From an uncultured Faecalicatena sp. (GTDB lineage Bacteria > Bacillota > Clostridia > Lachnospirales > Lachnospiraceae), in contig CAOKHZ010000006.1 in the NCBI GenBank assembly GCA_948468385.1, forward strand, positions 93,697 through 157,696: 64,000 nucleotides of DNA, in the 5' to 3' direction. The translations under genes were made by a program, and so were the position numbers. Positions 9,260-17,772 of this stretch are shown here, in pieces; the first letter of the stretch is position 1, and every line of letters starts with the position of its first letter. A model generated the notes under the pieces. The model had not been told where the DNA came from and made no database searches. It saw nothing but the letters and a program-made list of their open reading frames with translations.

Positions 9260-9793
9260 TCAAACGGCGGCAAACCCTTTCCATTCAAACGTACCATCAT
9301 GATAAATCATATATCCATGCTTAGAACCCTCCTTGGGAATGGACACCGACCCCGGGTTCATATAGGTACATTTTACTGTCGCTTTTTCAAATTGTTCATT
9401 TGCCGGGACGTGAGTGTGCCCGTTCAACAAGATATCGCCGTTTTTCAGCATCGGTGGATTTTGCGGATTCCACACATGCCCGTGCGTGGCAAATATCGTC
9501 TGGCCGTCCATCTCCAGCAAGCAATACTCCGCCATAATGGGAAACTCCAGCACCATCTGATCCACCTCCGTGTCACAATTTCCCCGTACGCACAGAATAT
9601 GTTCTTTCAGCGAATTCAACATGGCAATGACTTCCTTCGGGGAGTACTCCCTCGGCAGGTCATTTCTCGGTCCATGATATAAGAGATCCCCGAGCAAAAG
9701 CAGGCGGTCGGCTTTCTCCTTTTCAAACGCATCCACCATCTTCCGGCAGTAAAATGCCGAACCGTGGATATCTGAAGCAATCATTAATCTCAT
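9260..9793 (-). CDS. YfcE/MJ0936-type metallophosphoesterase
   Basis: A small calcineurin-like phosphodiesterase. Metal-binding blocks are ASDIHGS (residues 5-11), LLGDLLYHGP, VRGNCDTE, THGH and NGHTHVP, in the order normal for the YfcE family. The start at 9793 gives the usual MRLMIASDIHG beginning, with AAGGA about 10 bases upstream. Longer in-frame starts at 9826 and 9859 run into the end of the previous gene and are less likely. The physiological substrate is unknown for most of the family. Confidence 0.82.
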   Translation of the reverse strand: MRLMIASDIHGSAFYCRKMVDAFEKEKADRLLLLGDLLYHGPRNDLPREYSPKEVIAMLNSLKEHILCVRGNCDTEVDQMVLEFPIMAEYCLLEMDGQTIFATHGHVWNPQNPPMLKNGDILLNGHTHVPANEQFEKATVKCTYMNPGSVSIPKEGSKHGYMIYHDGTFEWKGFAAV

Positions 9794-9815
9794 ATCAGAT
9801 GAATCCTTCCTTTTC

Positions 9816-10718
9816 TTATTCTCCATCTTCCCCACTCCCGACTCCTCCATGACCGGCAACGTAAAACGCCCTATGGTCGTTTAGTCGGTACGCGGCCAGA
9901 TTTCCCCCGAACACGCAGCCACAGTCAATCGCAATGTGCCCGTTTTCCTCATACACCAGCGGCCTCCCGTCCGCACGGATTCCGAACGTCGGCGTGTGCC
10001 CCGTAACCAAAAACGTGTCCTCATCCTCAAAATACCGCCTTTCATAATCCGCCCTATGAAAAATCAAATCCGCCAAATCGTACGAGCGAAGCTCCTCCAC
10101 GATGTCCCCATCCCTCACATACACAAGCGTCTCATCCGACTCATCCAGATCCACCTCGTCCAAGTGCGCCCCACCTACGTCCGGCTCACCCATGTCCCGC
10201 CCGTGCGCATACGCCCCCTCTTGCTCCGCCGATTGTTTTGGATCTGCCAAACGCGCTCCCGCGTCGCGCGGGGGCATGTCCGCATGCACTAAGATGTACC
10301 GTCTTCCCTTCATCTCAATTTCTTCCAACACGGTACACTCTTCCAAATATTCTAAAACGGCCTCCCGTTCCTCCACGTCCAGCCTGGCAAACTGGTTCAC
10401 GGTCGTACTACCGCCATCTTCCATCCAATACATGTAATTCACAAAGTCATCCTGGGACAAATGTGACTCAAAGTTTTCTTCCGTAATCTCCACGTTCAGC
10501 TTTTTTAAAACGGTCAATGCCATATAATCGTGATTCCCCAGCATGGGATACACGTTCGGCCGCGCCATCAAGTCCAACAACAACGGAATCGGGCTAGGCC
10601 CCCGGTCTAACATGTCCCCGACAATGTATAACTCGTCTTGCTCTGAAAATTCAATTAATTTCAACAATTCCAAAAATTCCTGATAACAACCGTGGATGTC
10701 CGACATCACGTAAACCAT
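9816..10718 (-). CDS. Metallophosphoesterase, PPP-like serine/threonine phosphatase type
   Basis: A 300-residue protein with the phosphoprotein-phosphatase signature DIHGC, GDMLDRGP and LGNHDYMA, then LVHADMPP and VTGHTPT as the later metal-binding histidine blocks. Bacterial members act on phosphoproteins or on dinucleotides. A highly acidic insert (GEPDVGGAHLDEVDLDESDE) is unlike the family core, and the tail GVGSGEDGE is also extra. The ATG lies 3 bases after the stop of the YheO-like regulator, so both genes are likely on one transcript. Confidence 0.8.
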   Translation of the reverse strand: MVYVMSDIHGCYQEFLELLKLIEFSEQDELYIVGDMLDRGPSPIPLLLDLMARPNVYPMLGNHDYMALTVLKKLNVEITEENFESHLSQDDFVNYMYWMEDGGSTTVNQFARLDVEEREAVLEYLEECTVLEEIEMKGRRYILVHADMPPRDAGARLADPKQSAEQEGAYAHGRDMGEPDVGGAHLDEVDLDESDETLVYVRDGDIVEELRSYDLADLIFHRADYERRYFEDEDTFLVTGHTPTFGIRADGRPLVYEENGHIAIDCGCVFGGNLAAYRLNDHRAFYVAGHGGVGSGEDGE

Positions 10719-10721
10719 AAA

Positions 10722-11348
10722 CTATTCTTCTTTCTTATTAAGATACCGATAGATAGTAGGCACGGACACTTGTAACTGCTTTGCCAGTTCCGTCACGGCC
10801 CCCTTCATCGAAAGTATGCCTTCCGCCTTCAGCGAATGTACGATATGTACTTTTTCCCGAACACTCATACGTTCCGGCGGAATCGCGCCTTGCGTGATCG
10901 TATCCGTAATCCGCGCGCACATAATCCCGTCCACGGAAACGTCCAGATTTTCACTGACCCCCGTCGTATCCGGCGCGATTAGGTTGAACTGTTCCAACAA
11001 TGCGTGAATTGCCAGTTCCGTCCCTTGCACGTTGCTTACATTTTTGTTTACACAAAGCAGGCCGATGAGCCGGCCTTCATTTTTAATGTAGTAAGTCGAT
11101 GACAAAAAGTCACGCCCCTTGCTGCGCCCGGAATAATTTGCCACATAATCACTGTTATTCGCTTCGTCCAAAGATAAATCCGTCATCGGATCCCCGATAT
11201 TTCTTCCAGACAGATTGTTACAGATGGCAACTACGGAATGCTCCGGATCCGTGATGTCATGAGCAACCACCTCGCAGCCCGTCCCGAGCACCTCCGACAA
11301 AAACGGAACCATGGCGATATGCAGGTTCAAAATTTCTTGATCAGTCAA
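10722..11348 (-). CDS. YheO-like PAS / helix-turn-helix transcriptional regulator
   Basis: A 208-residue regulator. Residues ~8-120 match the YheO-like PAS domain (LHIAMVPFLSEVLGTGCEVVAHD, then GRSKGRDFLSSTYYIKN), and the C-terminus carries a Fis-like helix-turn-helix ending AVTELAKQLQVSVPTIYRYL. I place the start at a TTG (11346-11348), because GGGAGGTG lies 7 bases before it; the upstream ATG at 11453 has no site and encodes a non-homologous lead. The RidA/MalY/MFS set lies just upstream on the same strand, and this family often sits beside such genes, so it may regulate them (inference). Confidence 0.8.
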   Translation of the reverse strand: MTDQEILNLHIAMVPFLSEVLGTGCEVVAHDITDPEHSVVAICNNLSGRNIGDPMTDLSLDEANNSDYVANYSGRSKGRDFLSSTYYIKNEGRLIGLLCVNKNVSNVQGTELAIHALLEQFNLIAPDTTGVSENLDVSVDGIMCARITDTITQGAIPPERMSVREKVHIVHSLKAEGILSMKGAVTELAKQLQVSVPTIYRYLNKKEE

Positions 11349-11424
11349 ACAAACACCTCCCACTCTAAATAGTTTCCCTTTCCCCCGATTTTTAAAACTG
11401 GAACAATTTAATACTACTAAACCT

Positions 11425-11453
11425 ATCATAATACACTCGCGACAATTCCGCAA
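11425..11453 (-). promoter_or_regulatory. Promoter of the YheO-like regulator
   Basis: On the minus strand TTGCGG (11448-11453), 17 bases, then TATGAT (11425-11430). It lies about 80 bases before the TTG start. Confidence 0.5.
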
Positions 11454-11488
11454 GAGATAGCGGTGGTAAAATATTCCCTATTTATGAA

Positions 11489-11657
11489 ATCGAGTAGAGA
11501 AGATTTATCTTCCCTACTCGCGCGCCGGACATCCGTCAGCTCTAGCTGACATACTTCCTTTGGATGCCCGTGTGCAATCGAGTAGGGGGGATTTTTCCCC
11601 TACTCGCGCGCCGGGATAGGCTGCGTAAGCAGCATATACCTTTCTGTCCCGTGTGCA
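11489..11657. repeat. Two tandem ~88-bp hairpin repeats
   Basis: Copy 1 (11489-11576) and copy 2 (11577-11657) both start ATCGAGTAG, fold as CGAGTAGGGG...CCCCTACTCG, continue GCGCGCCGG, carry a second hairpin (GTCAGCT/AGCTGAC in copy 1, GCTGC/GCAGC in copy 2) and end CCCGTGTGCA. They lie in the gap between the RidA stop and the regulator promoter and may end the RidA transcript. The remainder of the gap holds no gene. Confidence 0.85.
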
Positions 11658-11769
11658 TAAAAAGACGCGGCCCACTTATAAGCGGTCCGCGTCCTTTTCC
11701 ATTCAGCAAAATATTTTGACCCATGATACCCACGGATTGCTACGCGCTTCGTGCTCCCACAATCCTAAA

Positions 11770-12138
11770 TCACTTTACGGCAATCGCCTCAATCTCGCAC
11801 AGTACCCCTTTCGGCAAATCCCTCACCGCGACGCAGCTGCGCGCCGGCTTACTTGAGAAATATTTGGCGTACACTTCATTAAAAGCGGCGAAATCATTCA
11901 TATCCGCCAGAAAGCAAGTCGTCTTAAACACCTTGTCAAAGCCGCTTCCGGCCGCCTCCAAAATTGCCCCGACGTTCTTGCAGCTTTGCTCTGCCTGGGC
12001 ACCAATTCCATCCGGCACGTTTCCATTTTCCGGATTTACCGGAATCTGTCCCGAAGTAAAGACAAGGCCGCCCACTTCGTAGCCTTGCGAATATGGGCCG
12101 ATTGCTCCCGGCGCGTTTTGCGTTTCAATCACTTCCAT
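11770..12138 (-). CDS. ridA: RidA family reactive imine/enamine deaminase
   Basis: A RidA (YjgF/YER057c) protein of 122 residues. It begins VIETQNAPGAIGPYSQ, the usual start, and has GGLVFTSGQIPVNP, the Arg-containing CVAVRDLPKGVLCEIEAIA end and a mid CFLADMNDFAAFNEVY block. It hydrolyses the 2-aminoacrylate released by PLP lyases. The start at 12138 has GGAGGG 9 bases upstream. The upstream MalY-type lyase gene ends within this ribosome site, so the two are coupled, which makes sense because that lyase releases exactly such an enamine. Confidence 0.92.
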   Translation of the reverse strand: MEVIETQNAPGAIGPYSQGYEVGGLVFTSGQIPVNPENGNVPDGIGAQAEQSCKNVGAILEAAGSGFDKVFKTTCFLADMNDFAAFNEVYAKYFSSKPARSCVAVRDLPKGVLCEIEAIAVK

Positions 12139-12140
12139 AA

Positions 12141-13316
12141 TCAACATCCCTCCAATGCTTTTTTCAAAATGTCACACGCTTCCACCACGACGCTGCGCGG
12201 GCAGCCCAGGTTCACGCGTCCAAAGCCGGTCGCGTCCGCGACAAAGTTATCGTCGCCGTATTCCAGATACAGCCCCGCGCCGGAAATTTTACGATCCAGC
12301 TCGTCATCCGTCATGCCGTAGGCCCTGAAATCAAGCCAGGCCAAGTAGGTTCCTTCTGCCTTGCGAAATTTTATTTTCGGCAGGTTTTCACTCAGGAACT
12401 TTTCCAAATAGTCAAAGTTTCCGTCCAGATACTCGCACAGTTCATCCACCCAGTCGTCACACGCCCCGCCATAAGCTCCAATCACGGCCTCCATGGACAA
12501 CGGGTTCGGAGAACCGCAATAACGGCTGTCGTCATGTGCCGCTTTAAATTCCGGGTCATAGGTAATCACATACGCATGCGCCAGCCCCGCAATGTTAAAC
12601 GTTTTGGCACAAGACGTCGTCGTAATGATCCTTGGATCCTGCGGATACAAGGTGGTCAGTGAAATCATTTTCTTATCGCGACGAATCAAATCATGGTGAA
12701 TTTCATCCACGAAAATCTTTACATTGTTCGCAAAGCAGATTTCCGCCAGCCTGCGAAGCTCTTCCTCCGTCCACACGCGGCCGCTCGGGTTGTGCGGGCT
12801 GCACAGCACCAGCAAGGTATTTTCCGGCTTCGCGCACTCCGCTTCCAACTGCTCCCAGTTCATTGTATAATAACCGTCATTATTTACCAGGCTCAAGCTT
12901 ATGGCCTTGCGGTCATATTCACTGATCGGATTCCACAAGTAGGTATAACTTGGCGTAAATACCATGATTCCATCTCCGTCTTTGGTCTGGCTTGCCAAAA
13001 CCTCCCTATAAATGTCCACCACGGCGCTGGAAATCGAAATATTATCCGCCATAGTTTCTATTCCATGACGGCGTTTCAGCCAGCCACATACCGCGTCCGT
13101 ATAGCTTTTCGGCAATTCATAGCACGCGTATGCCAGAATGCGCTTGTCCACCCGTGCGCGAATCGCGTCGAGAATCGGTTCCGGGCAGGCAAAGTCCATA
13201 TCCGCCACCCACATCGGAATATATTTTTCCGGCAGGTAAGGGCAGTATGCCTGATCATACTTCAAACTGTTTGTATTTTTACGGTCAATAATTTCATCAA
13301 AATTATATTTACCCAA
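12141..13316 (-). CDS. MalY/PatB-type cystathionine beta-lyase aminotransferase
   Basis: A 391-residue fold-type I PLP enzyme of the MalY/PatB group. Characteristic pieces are MWVADMDFACPEPI near residue 36, SPHNPSGRVW, FVDEIHHDL and the Schiff-base Lys in SCAKTFNIAGL (about residue 237), with GYLEYG-like ending GAGLYLEYGDD. The group cleaves C-S bonds of cystathionine, cysteine or related amino acids, giving pyruvate through 2-aminoacrylate. The start is a TTG with AAGGGG about 10 bases upstream; no ATG is nearby. Flanked by ridA downstream and an MFS gene upstream, all on one strand. Confidence 0.88.
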   Translation of the reverse strand: MGKYNFDEIIDRKNTNSLKYDQAYCPYLPEKYIPMWVADMDFACPEPILDAIRARVDKRILAYACYELPKSYTDAVCGWLKRRHGIETMADNISISSAVVDIYREVLASQTKDGDGIMVFTPSYTYLWNPISEYDRKAISLSLVNNDGYYTMNWEQLEAECAKPENTLLVLCSPHNPSGRVWTEEELRRLAEICFANNVKIFVDEIHHDLIRRDKKMISLTTLYPQDPRIITTTSCAKTFNIAGLAHAYVITYDPEFKAAHDDSRYCGSPNPLSMEAVIGAYGGACDDWVDELCEYLDGNFDYLEKFLSENLPKIKFRKAEGTYLAWLDFRAYGMTDDELDRKISGAGLYLEYGDDNFVADATGFGRVNLGCPRSVVVEACDILKKALEGC

Positions 13317-13357
13317 TTACTTCAACCCCTTTCCATCTCAGGTACTTTTTTGCCAGA

Positions 13358-14653
13358 TTAATTTTCATTCTTTATATGATGGTGCTGCTCCATAAACCAT
13401 GCGGACGTCTTTCCGGCTTTCAGACGGCGATCCACGATGATACAACAAATCAAGCCTGCAACGGCAAATGCCAGGCACATCCCGAACACATAGTAATAAC
13501 CATTGGTGCCGTTTGCCTCTATCATGTTACCGGCGATCGTATAACAGAACGTATCCGGAATCGTCATAATCAGGCTTTCAATCCCTACCGAGGTTCCGAA
13601 CAAAAACAGCGGCGTCTCGATATTCGTCAAAACGGTGCTGGAAATCGCGCTGCGTCCTTTTACGGAGAAAGCCAGTAAAACGGTACACAAAATCGCAATT
13701 GCGAGCAATGCCGGCTGCCATGGCAGGATAATCATGGCCACCATGCTCACCACGTAAAACATCAACCATAACAAGTAGGACCGTACCGCCCCGAAACGAG
13801 TGGCCAATACGCCTGCAATCAGAGGCGCCACCAGGCCGACGCCATGATTTGTCACCGTGGACAATGCCGTGGCAACCGCCTCGGACATGCCGAACGCGTC
13901 TACCATCAACGGAGCGAGATATGTAATGCCAATATATCCCGTATAACCCAACCCGATTGCCAACCAAATCAGCCACTGATCCGGGTCGCGGAAAAGAATC
14001 AGGACGTTCTTCAACGTAAATCCGCCTTCGTTTTCCTTCTTCATTTTAATGAAATCTTCACGGGTCGTCTTATCCACCATCGGCAGCGTGACAACGACAA
14101 GCACGTTCATAACCAGGCATATGACCAGAATCACGCGCACGCCGGCGATGGACGCAAACGACGCGACGGCCGCGGATGCCGCAAAACCGGTAAGCAAGGC
14201 CGACGCGGCTATCACGAAGTCAAGCCATGCGAATATCTGGTTTGATTCCTCGTTCGTCCCCAATCCCGCCAGCAGTTTTGCCATCGGGCTCCACATCGGC
14301 AACAACGCAAATGCGCAGAAACAGATGACGGACGGAATAAATCCCGGGCTCATCAGCAAGATGACTGATAAAATGACACAGACGCTGCAGGAAAACATCA
14401 TCATAATCTTCGGCCGCATCAAATCAGTAACAAACCCATTATAGAAGTAGGCAACTACCGCCGCCACGCCTACGGCGGACAAGATAAGCCCCATCTGACT
14501 GTCCGTCAGTCCGTTCGCCTCTTTGTAAATCACGTAATAGTCGCGGGCAAGATACTGCAGGATTCCTAATGCGTTGTATGCCATGCCGCACACGATTACC
14601 GCCAGCCATTGCTTGCCGTTCAATCTTACTTTTGTCTTTTTGGTTTCTTCCAT
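13358..14653 (-). CDS. Major facilitator superfamily transporter
   Basis: A 431-residue protein with twelve predicted membrane spans. After span 2 there is the MFS loop segment NGFVTDLMRPKIMM and the protein ends in a cytoplasmic HHHIKNEN tail. The substrate cannot be read from the sequence; the downstream MalY-type lyase and RidA suggest uptake of a sulfur-containing or beta-substituted amino acid, or export of a product (inference). GGAG is placed 8 bases before the ATG. It is the first gene after a well-formed promoter and palindrome at 14762-14837. Confidence 0.85.
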   Translation of the reverse strand: MEETKKTKVRLNGKQWLAVIVCGMAYNALGILQYLARDYYVIYKEANGLTDSQMGLILSAVGVAAVVAYFYNGFVTDLMRPKIMMMFSCSVCVILSVILLMSPGFIPSVICFCAFALLPMWSPMAKLLAGLGTNEESNQIFAWLDFVIAASALLTGFAASAAVASFASIAGVRVILVICLVMNVLVVVTLPMVDKTTREDFIKMKKENEGGFTLKNVLILFRDPDQWLIWLAIGLGYTGYIGITYLAPLMVDAFGMSEAVATALSTVTNHGVGLVAPLIAGVLATRFGAVRSYLLWLMFYVVSMVAMIILPWQPALLAIAILCTVLLAFSVKGRSAISSTVLTNIETPLFLFGTSVGIESLIMTIPDTFCYTIAGNMIEANGTNGYYYVFGMCLAFAVAGLICCIIVDRRLKAGKTSAWFMEQHHHIKNEN

Positions 14654-14761
14654 GAGTCTTTCTCCTCTCTAAACTCTCATGCGCCTGACGACGCACCATC
14701 TTGGGGTCAAAATGCTTTTTGCCCTACCCCCCACGCGGGAGATTCCCTTCCTCCTTCGCGT

Positions 14762-14837
14762 GATAAAAACTTTATTTGCGCAATAAAAGTTTTATCATTT
14801 ACACTGTAATTGTATAATATTTTTATCGCTTTGTAAA
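14762..14837 (-). promoter_or_regulatory. Promoter with adjacent palindromic operator candidate for the MFS gene set
   Basis: On the minus strand TTTACA (14832-14837), 17 bases, TACAAT (14809-14814). Just downstream of the -10, 14762-14795 is a near-perfect 34-base palindrome with core TTTATTTGCGCAATAAA. Its position over the transcription start fits a repressor or regulator site. Which protein binds is unknown; the YheO-like regulator is the nearest candidate. Confidence 0.6.
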
Positions 14838-14870
14838 TATTTTTATCATCTACTATTTTCACAAAAAATG
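14822..14870. repeat. Direct repeat, copy A (MFS promoter side)
   Basis: These 49 bases match 17549-17597 at 42 of 49 positions in the same orientation; weaker similarity continues for about 40 bases. It includes the -35 box of the MFS promoter. The two copies bracket the AAA-ATPase segment. Confidence 0.8.
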
Positions 14871-15009
14871 TTTCCTTTTTTTATGTATATTGCACAATTT
14901 CTGTTACAATTCTTTCCATGGTTACAACTTGAAGCCGGGAGAGTCTTGTGATATCATAAGCACATGGACATAACGGTACATTTTCAATGGGAAAGGAGCG
15001 AAAGATCAG

Positions 15010-15492
15010 ATGGGTGTTTATTTGAACGAACCGGGCGCATATGGTCTGTTTCAGGAAGATTATTCCCTCACGTACTATGTAGATAAAACGGAAATCCTGC
15101 CGATTGCCAAGTATTCCAGCGGCTCCGAACTAAATATGTTTTTTGTGTATTCGATGGCTACAAGAGCGAAATACAGTGAATACTTCGGATTTACCGATGA
15201 AGAGGTGGACGATTTATATCAGAAATACCTACGAACAGAGAGCGAACCAAGAATAACCCGCGAGGGGCTGGAACAATGGTATGACGGCTATCAGACGGCG
15301 GGCGGAAAGAAGTTGTATAATCCCCGGTCTGTAATCGGCGCGCTGAGCGATAATCAGTTGGGCAGCTACTGGACAAGTTCGGGGAAAATCCAGAATACAC
15401 CGGACGAATCCTTGCGGTTGGCATTGCCTACAATAAAAAGGATAAGAATAAACGGCATGAGTGTAAAGTTGAAGTGCTGCGTGAGAAATTAG
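15010..15492 (+). pseudogene. AAA-ATPase-like (DUF1703) gene with internal deletion
   Basis: The product would be 160 residues. It begins like family members (GVYLNEPGAYGLFQEDYS...YYVDKTEILPIAKY) but then jumps directly to the middle part of the family (FFVYSMATRAKYSEYFGFTDEEVDDLYQKY, then QWYDGYQTAGGKKLYNPRSVIGAL). The whole P-loop (RPRRFGKT) and Asp-box part is missing, and after ~residue 120 the similarity fades into an unrelated tail. It still has a ribosome site (GGAAAGGAG) so it may be translated, but it cannot be an active ATPase. A full-length paralogue of a different subgroup follows 111 bases later. Confidence 0.75.
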
Positions 15493-15603
15493 GAACTGTA
15501 AGAAAATAACTTGAACAGATTGCGTAGGATATTTAAGTTATTTCCATACAGTTCCTAAGATAGGGCATGCGGGGGCAAGAGTGAAAAAGAAGAGGTGACG
15601 GTT

Positions 15604-17289
15604 ATGGCAAGGACGGTTGCTATTGGCAAACAAGATTTTGAAAAAGTGATTACGGAAGACGTTTTTTACGTGGACAAGACGAAGTTTATCAAGGAATGGT
15701 GGGACGGCAGGGACGACGTAACGTTAATCACCCGCCCCAGGCGGTTCGGCAAGACACTAAACCTTAGCATGGTGGAGAAATTTTTCTCCGTAAAATATGC
15801 GGGACGAAGCGACTTGTTTGAAAATTTGTCCATCTGGGGCGAGGAAGAATACCGCGATCTGCAAGGAACGTACCCTATGATTTTCCTAAGCTTCGCGGAT
15901 GTGAAGGGAACGAACTTTCCTGACACATATGAGAAAATATGCCAGCTCATCACGGACGTGTACAACCAGTGTGACTTTTTGCTTGAAGGGGAATTATTAA
16001 ATGAGAATGAAAAAGCGAACTATCGAAAAGTGTCCAGTGACATGAACATCCCCATGGCTTCAGGTTCCCTAAAGGCATTGTCCAATTATCTTGCACGCTA
16101 TTATGGCAAGAGTGTCATTATTTTGTTGGATGAATATGACACGCCAATGCAGGAAGCCTACGTGTGCGGTTATTGGAAAGAACTCACTTCCTTTATGCGG
16201 AGCTTGTTCAATGCCACATTCAAGACCAACCCGTATCTGGAAAGAGCCCTGATGACCGGCATTACGAGGGTGAGCAAAGAATCCATTTTTTCAGATTTTA
16301 ACAATCCCGAAGTGGTAACCACGACCTCGGAAAAATACGAGGACTCTTTTGGCTTTACGCAAGAAGAAGTCAGGGAGGCGTTAAAGGAATATGGTCTCTA
16401 TGAAGAGCGCGAAAACGTCAGGACGTGGTATGACGGCTTCACCTTTGGCAGGAAACGGGACATTTATAATCCGTGGTCCATCATCGGTTATTTGGATAAA
16501 CGAAAGTTCACCGCATATTGGGCGAACACGAGCAGTAACAGCCTGGTCGGGAAACTGATTCGCGAGGGCAGCGCGGACGTAAAAATCACCATGGAAGACT
16601 TGCTGGCAGGCGGAACGCTCCACACAAAGATTGACGAACAGATTGTGTACAACCAACTGGACAATGGCGAGGACGCGATTTGGAGCCTGCTTTTGGCGAG
16701 CGGATATTTGCGTGTGGAAAGCTACGAGATCAATGAGGACGGAGAGGAAAACTACGAACTAAAACTCACCAATAAGGAAGTTACCCTTATGTTCAAGAGA
16801 ATGATAAACGGCTGGTTTCAAACGCCCGCGTCGGCGTATAACGCATTTATCAGAGCCTTGCTTTCTGGAGACGTGGAGGCCATGAACGCCTATATGAACC
16901 GAATTACTTCCACGACATTTAGTTTCTTCGACACTGGAAACGGTTCGACGGAGGAATCAGAACCGGAACGCTTCTATCACGGCTTCGTGCTGGGACTGAT
17001 GGTCGATTTATCAAAACGTTACAAAATCACTTCAAACCGGGAAAGCGGTTACGGGCGGTACGACGTGATGCTGGAACCGCGAAGCAAAGAAGACGATGCC
17101 ATCATCATCGAATTCAAGGTCTGCCGGACGGCGAAAAAACAGACGCTTGAAGAAGCCGTGAATGAGGCCTTGAAGCAGATAGAGGAAAAGAATTACACGG
17201 CAAATCTGGAAGATGCAGGGATAGAATCAGAAAGGATTCGGAAATACGGATTCGCGTTCGAGGGAAAAAAGGTCTTGATTGGAGAATAA
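15604..17289 (+). CDS. AAA-ATPase-like / PD-(D/E)XK nuclease protein
   Basis: A 561-residue member of the AAA-ATPase_like (PF09820) plus C-terminal PDDEXK_9 (PF08011) family, which is highly expanded in gut anaerobes and of unknown function. The P-loop is the family form RPRRFGKTLNLSM (about 43-55), the Walker B region is IILLDEYDTPMQEAY (about 178-192), QWYDGF-like TWYDGFTFGRK follows, and the nuclease-like core is GRYDVMLEP...IIIEFKV. Start at 15604 with AGAGG 8 bases upstream, preferred over GTG at 15595. A close paralogue is at 28302-29978. A hairpin with a T-rich tail follows the stop. Confidence 0.88.
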   Translation: MARTVAIGKQDFEKVITEDVFYVDKTKFIKEWWDGRDDVTLITRPRRFGKTLNLSMVEKFFSVKYAGRSDLFENLSIWGEEEYRDLQGTYPMIFLSFADVKGTNFPDTYEKICQLITDVYNQCDFLLEGELLNENEKANYRKVSSDMNIPMASGSLKALSNYLARYYGKSVIILLDEYDTPMQEAYVCGYWKELTSFMRSLFNATFKTNPYLERALMTGITRVSKESIFSDFNNPEVVTTTSEKYEDSFGFTQEEVREALKEYGLYEERENVRTWYDGFTFGRKRDIYNPWSIIGYLDKRKFTAYWANTSSNSLVGKLIREGSADVKITMEDLLAGGTLHTKIDEQIVYNQLDNGEDAIWSLLLASGYLRVESYEINEDGEENYELKLTNKEVTLMFKRMINGWFQTPASAYNAFIRALLSGDVEAMNAYMNRITSTTFSFFDTGNGSTEESEPERFYHGFVLGLMVDLSKRYKITSNRESGYGRYDVMLEPRSKEDDAIIIEFKVCRTAKKQTLEEAVNEALKQIEEKNYTANLEDAGIESERIRKYGFAFEGKKVLIGE

Positions 17290-17306
17290 TAAGAAACAAT
17301 CATAAG

Positions 17307-17345
17307 GGGGGAGCGGCCACGCAGATTGAGTGGACACGCTCCCCC
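17307..17345 (+). terminator. Terminator hairpin, duplicated at 19430-19467
   Basis: GGGGGAGCG and CGCTCCCCC pair, followed by CTCTTTCCTTTTCATTTT. It ends the AAA-ATPase gene on this strand. The same hairpin sits behind the SGNH gene, and in both places it is joined to the 3' end of P-type ATPase sequence on the other strand. Confidence 0.65.
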
Positions 17346-17360
17346 TCTTTCCTTTTCATT

Positions 17361-17542
17361 TTACCCTTGTTTACCCAACATCCGATGCGACATCACCAAT
17401 ATTTCATGCGCCAGCACCTGCAAGGCCTGCGAGGACATCTCGCCAAGCACCGCGTTAATCCGCACCCGCGTAAAAATTACAACGGGATTTCCGCCTATTC
17501 CTGAATATAATCCAAAGAAATGGGTACGACCTTCTCATTGAT
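17361..17542 (-). pseudogene. Deletion remnant of a second Ca2+ P-type ATPase gene
   Basis: Three blocks match the intact P-type ATPase gene downstream in the same order and strand: 17361-17418 equals 19485-19542 base for base (last 18 codons and TAA), 17418-17463 matches about 20715-20760 with one change, and about 17464-17542 matches 21176-21253 with some ten percent changes. The first joint falls in GCCAGCACC, which is present at both deletion ends in the intact gene; the second falls in CCCGC. So a duplicate of the ATPase lost two internal stretches by recombination between short repeats, then lost its 5' end. Confidence 0.9.
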
Positions 17543-17548
17543 AATACT

Positions 17549-17597
17549 CTTATCACTTTGTAAACCTTTTTATCACCTGCTATTTTCACAAAATATG
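17549..17597. repeat. Direct repeat, copy B
   Basis: Second copy of 14822-14870 (42 of 49 identical). It abuts the broken end of the ATPase remnant. The -35 like TTTACA is kept, but no matching -10 remains. The rest of this 482-bp gap (17598-17772) should carry the SGNH gene promoter; a TATAAT is seen at 17677-17682 without a good -35. Confidence 0.75.
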
Positions 17598-17772
17598 TAC
17601 CACGTTTTTGTGCAAATCACACAATTCCAAGAACAAAAAAACAATTATTTACACACATTATCTACGTTGGTCATAGTATAATGCATTTGAAATATGGAAG
17701 TTAATCTGCCATCAGACTTGTAAATCATGGTAATTCTTGTGGCAGATATAAGGAAAAAGGAGGGATTCAGTT

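Noticed and set aside
17326-17541. Small plus-strand open frame
   Set aside because: It is antisense to the P-type ATPase fossil; its apparent relatives are antisense frames of the intact ATPase gene.
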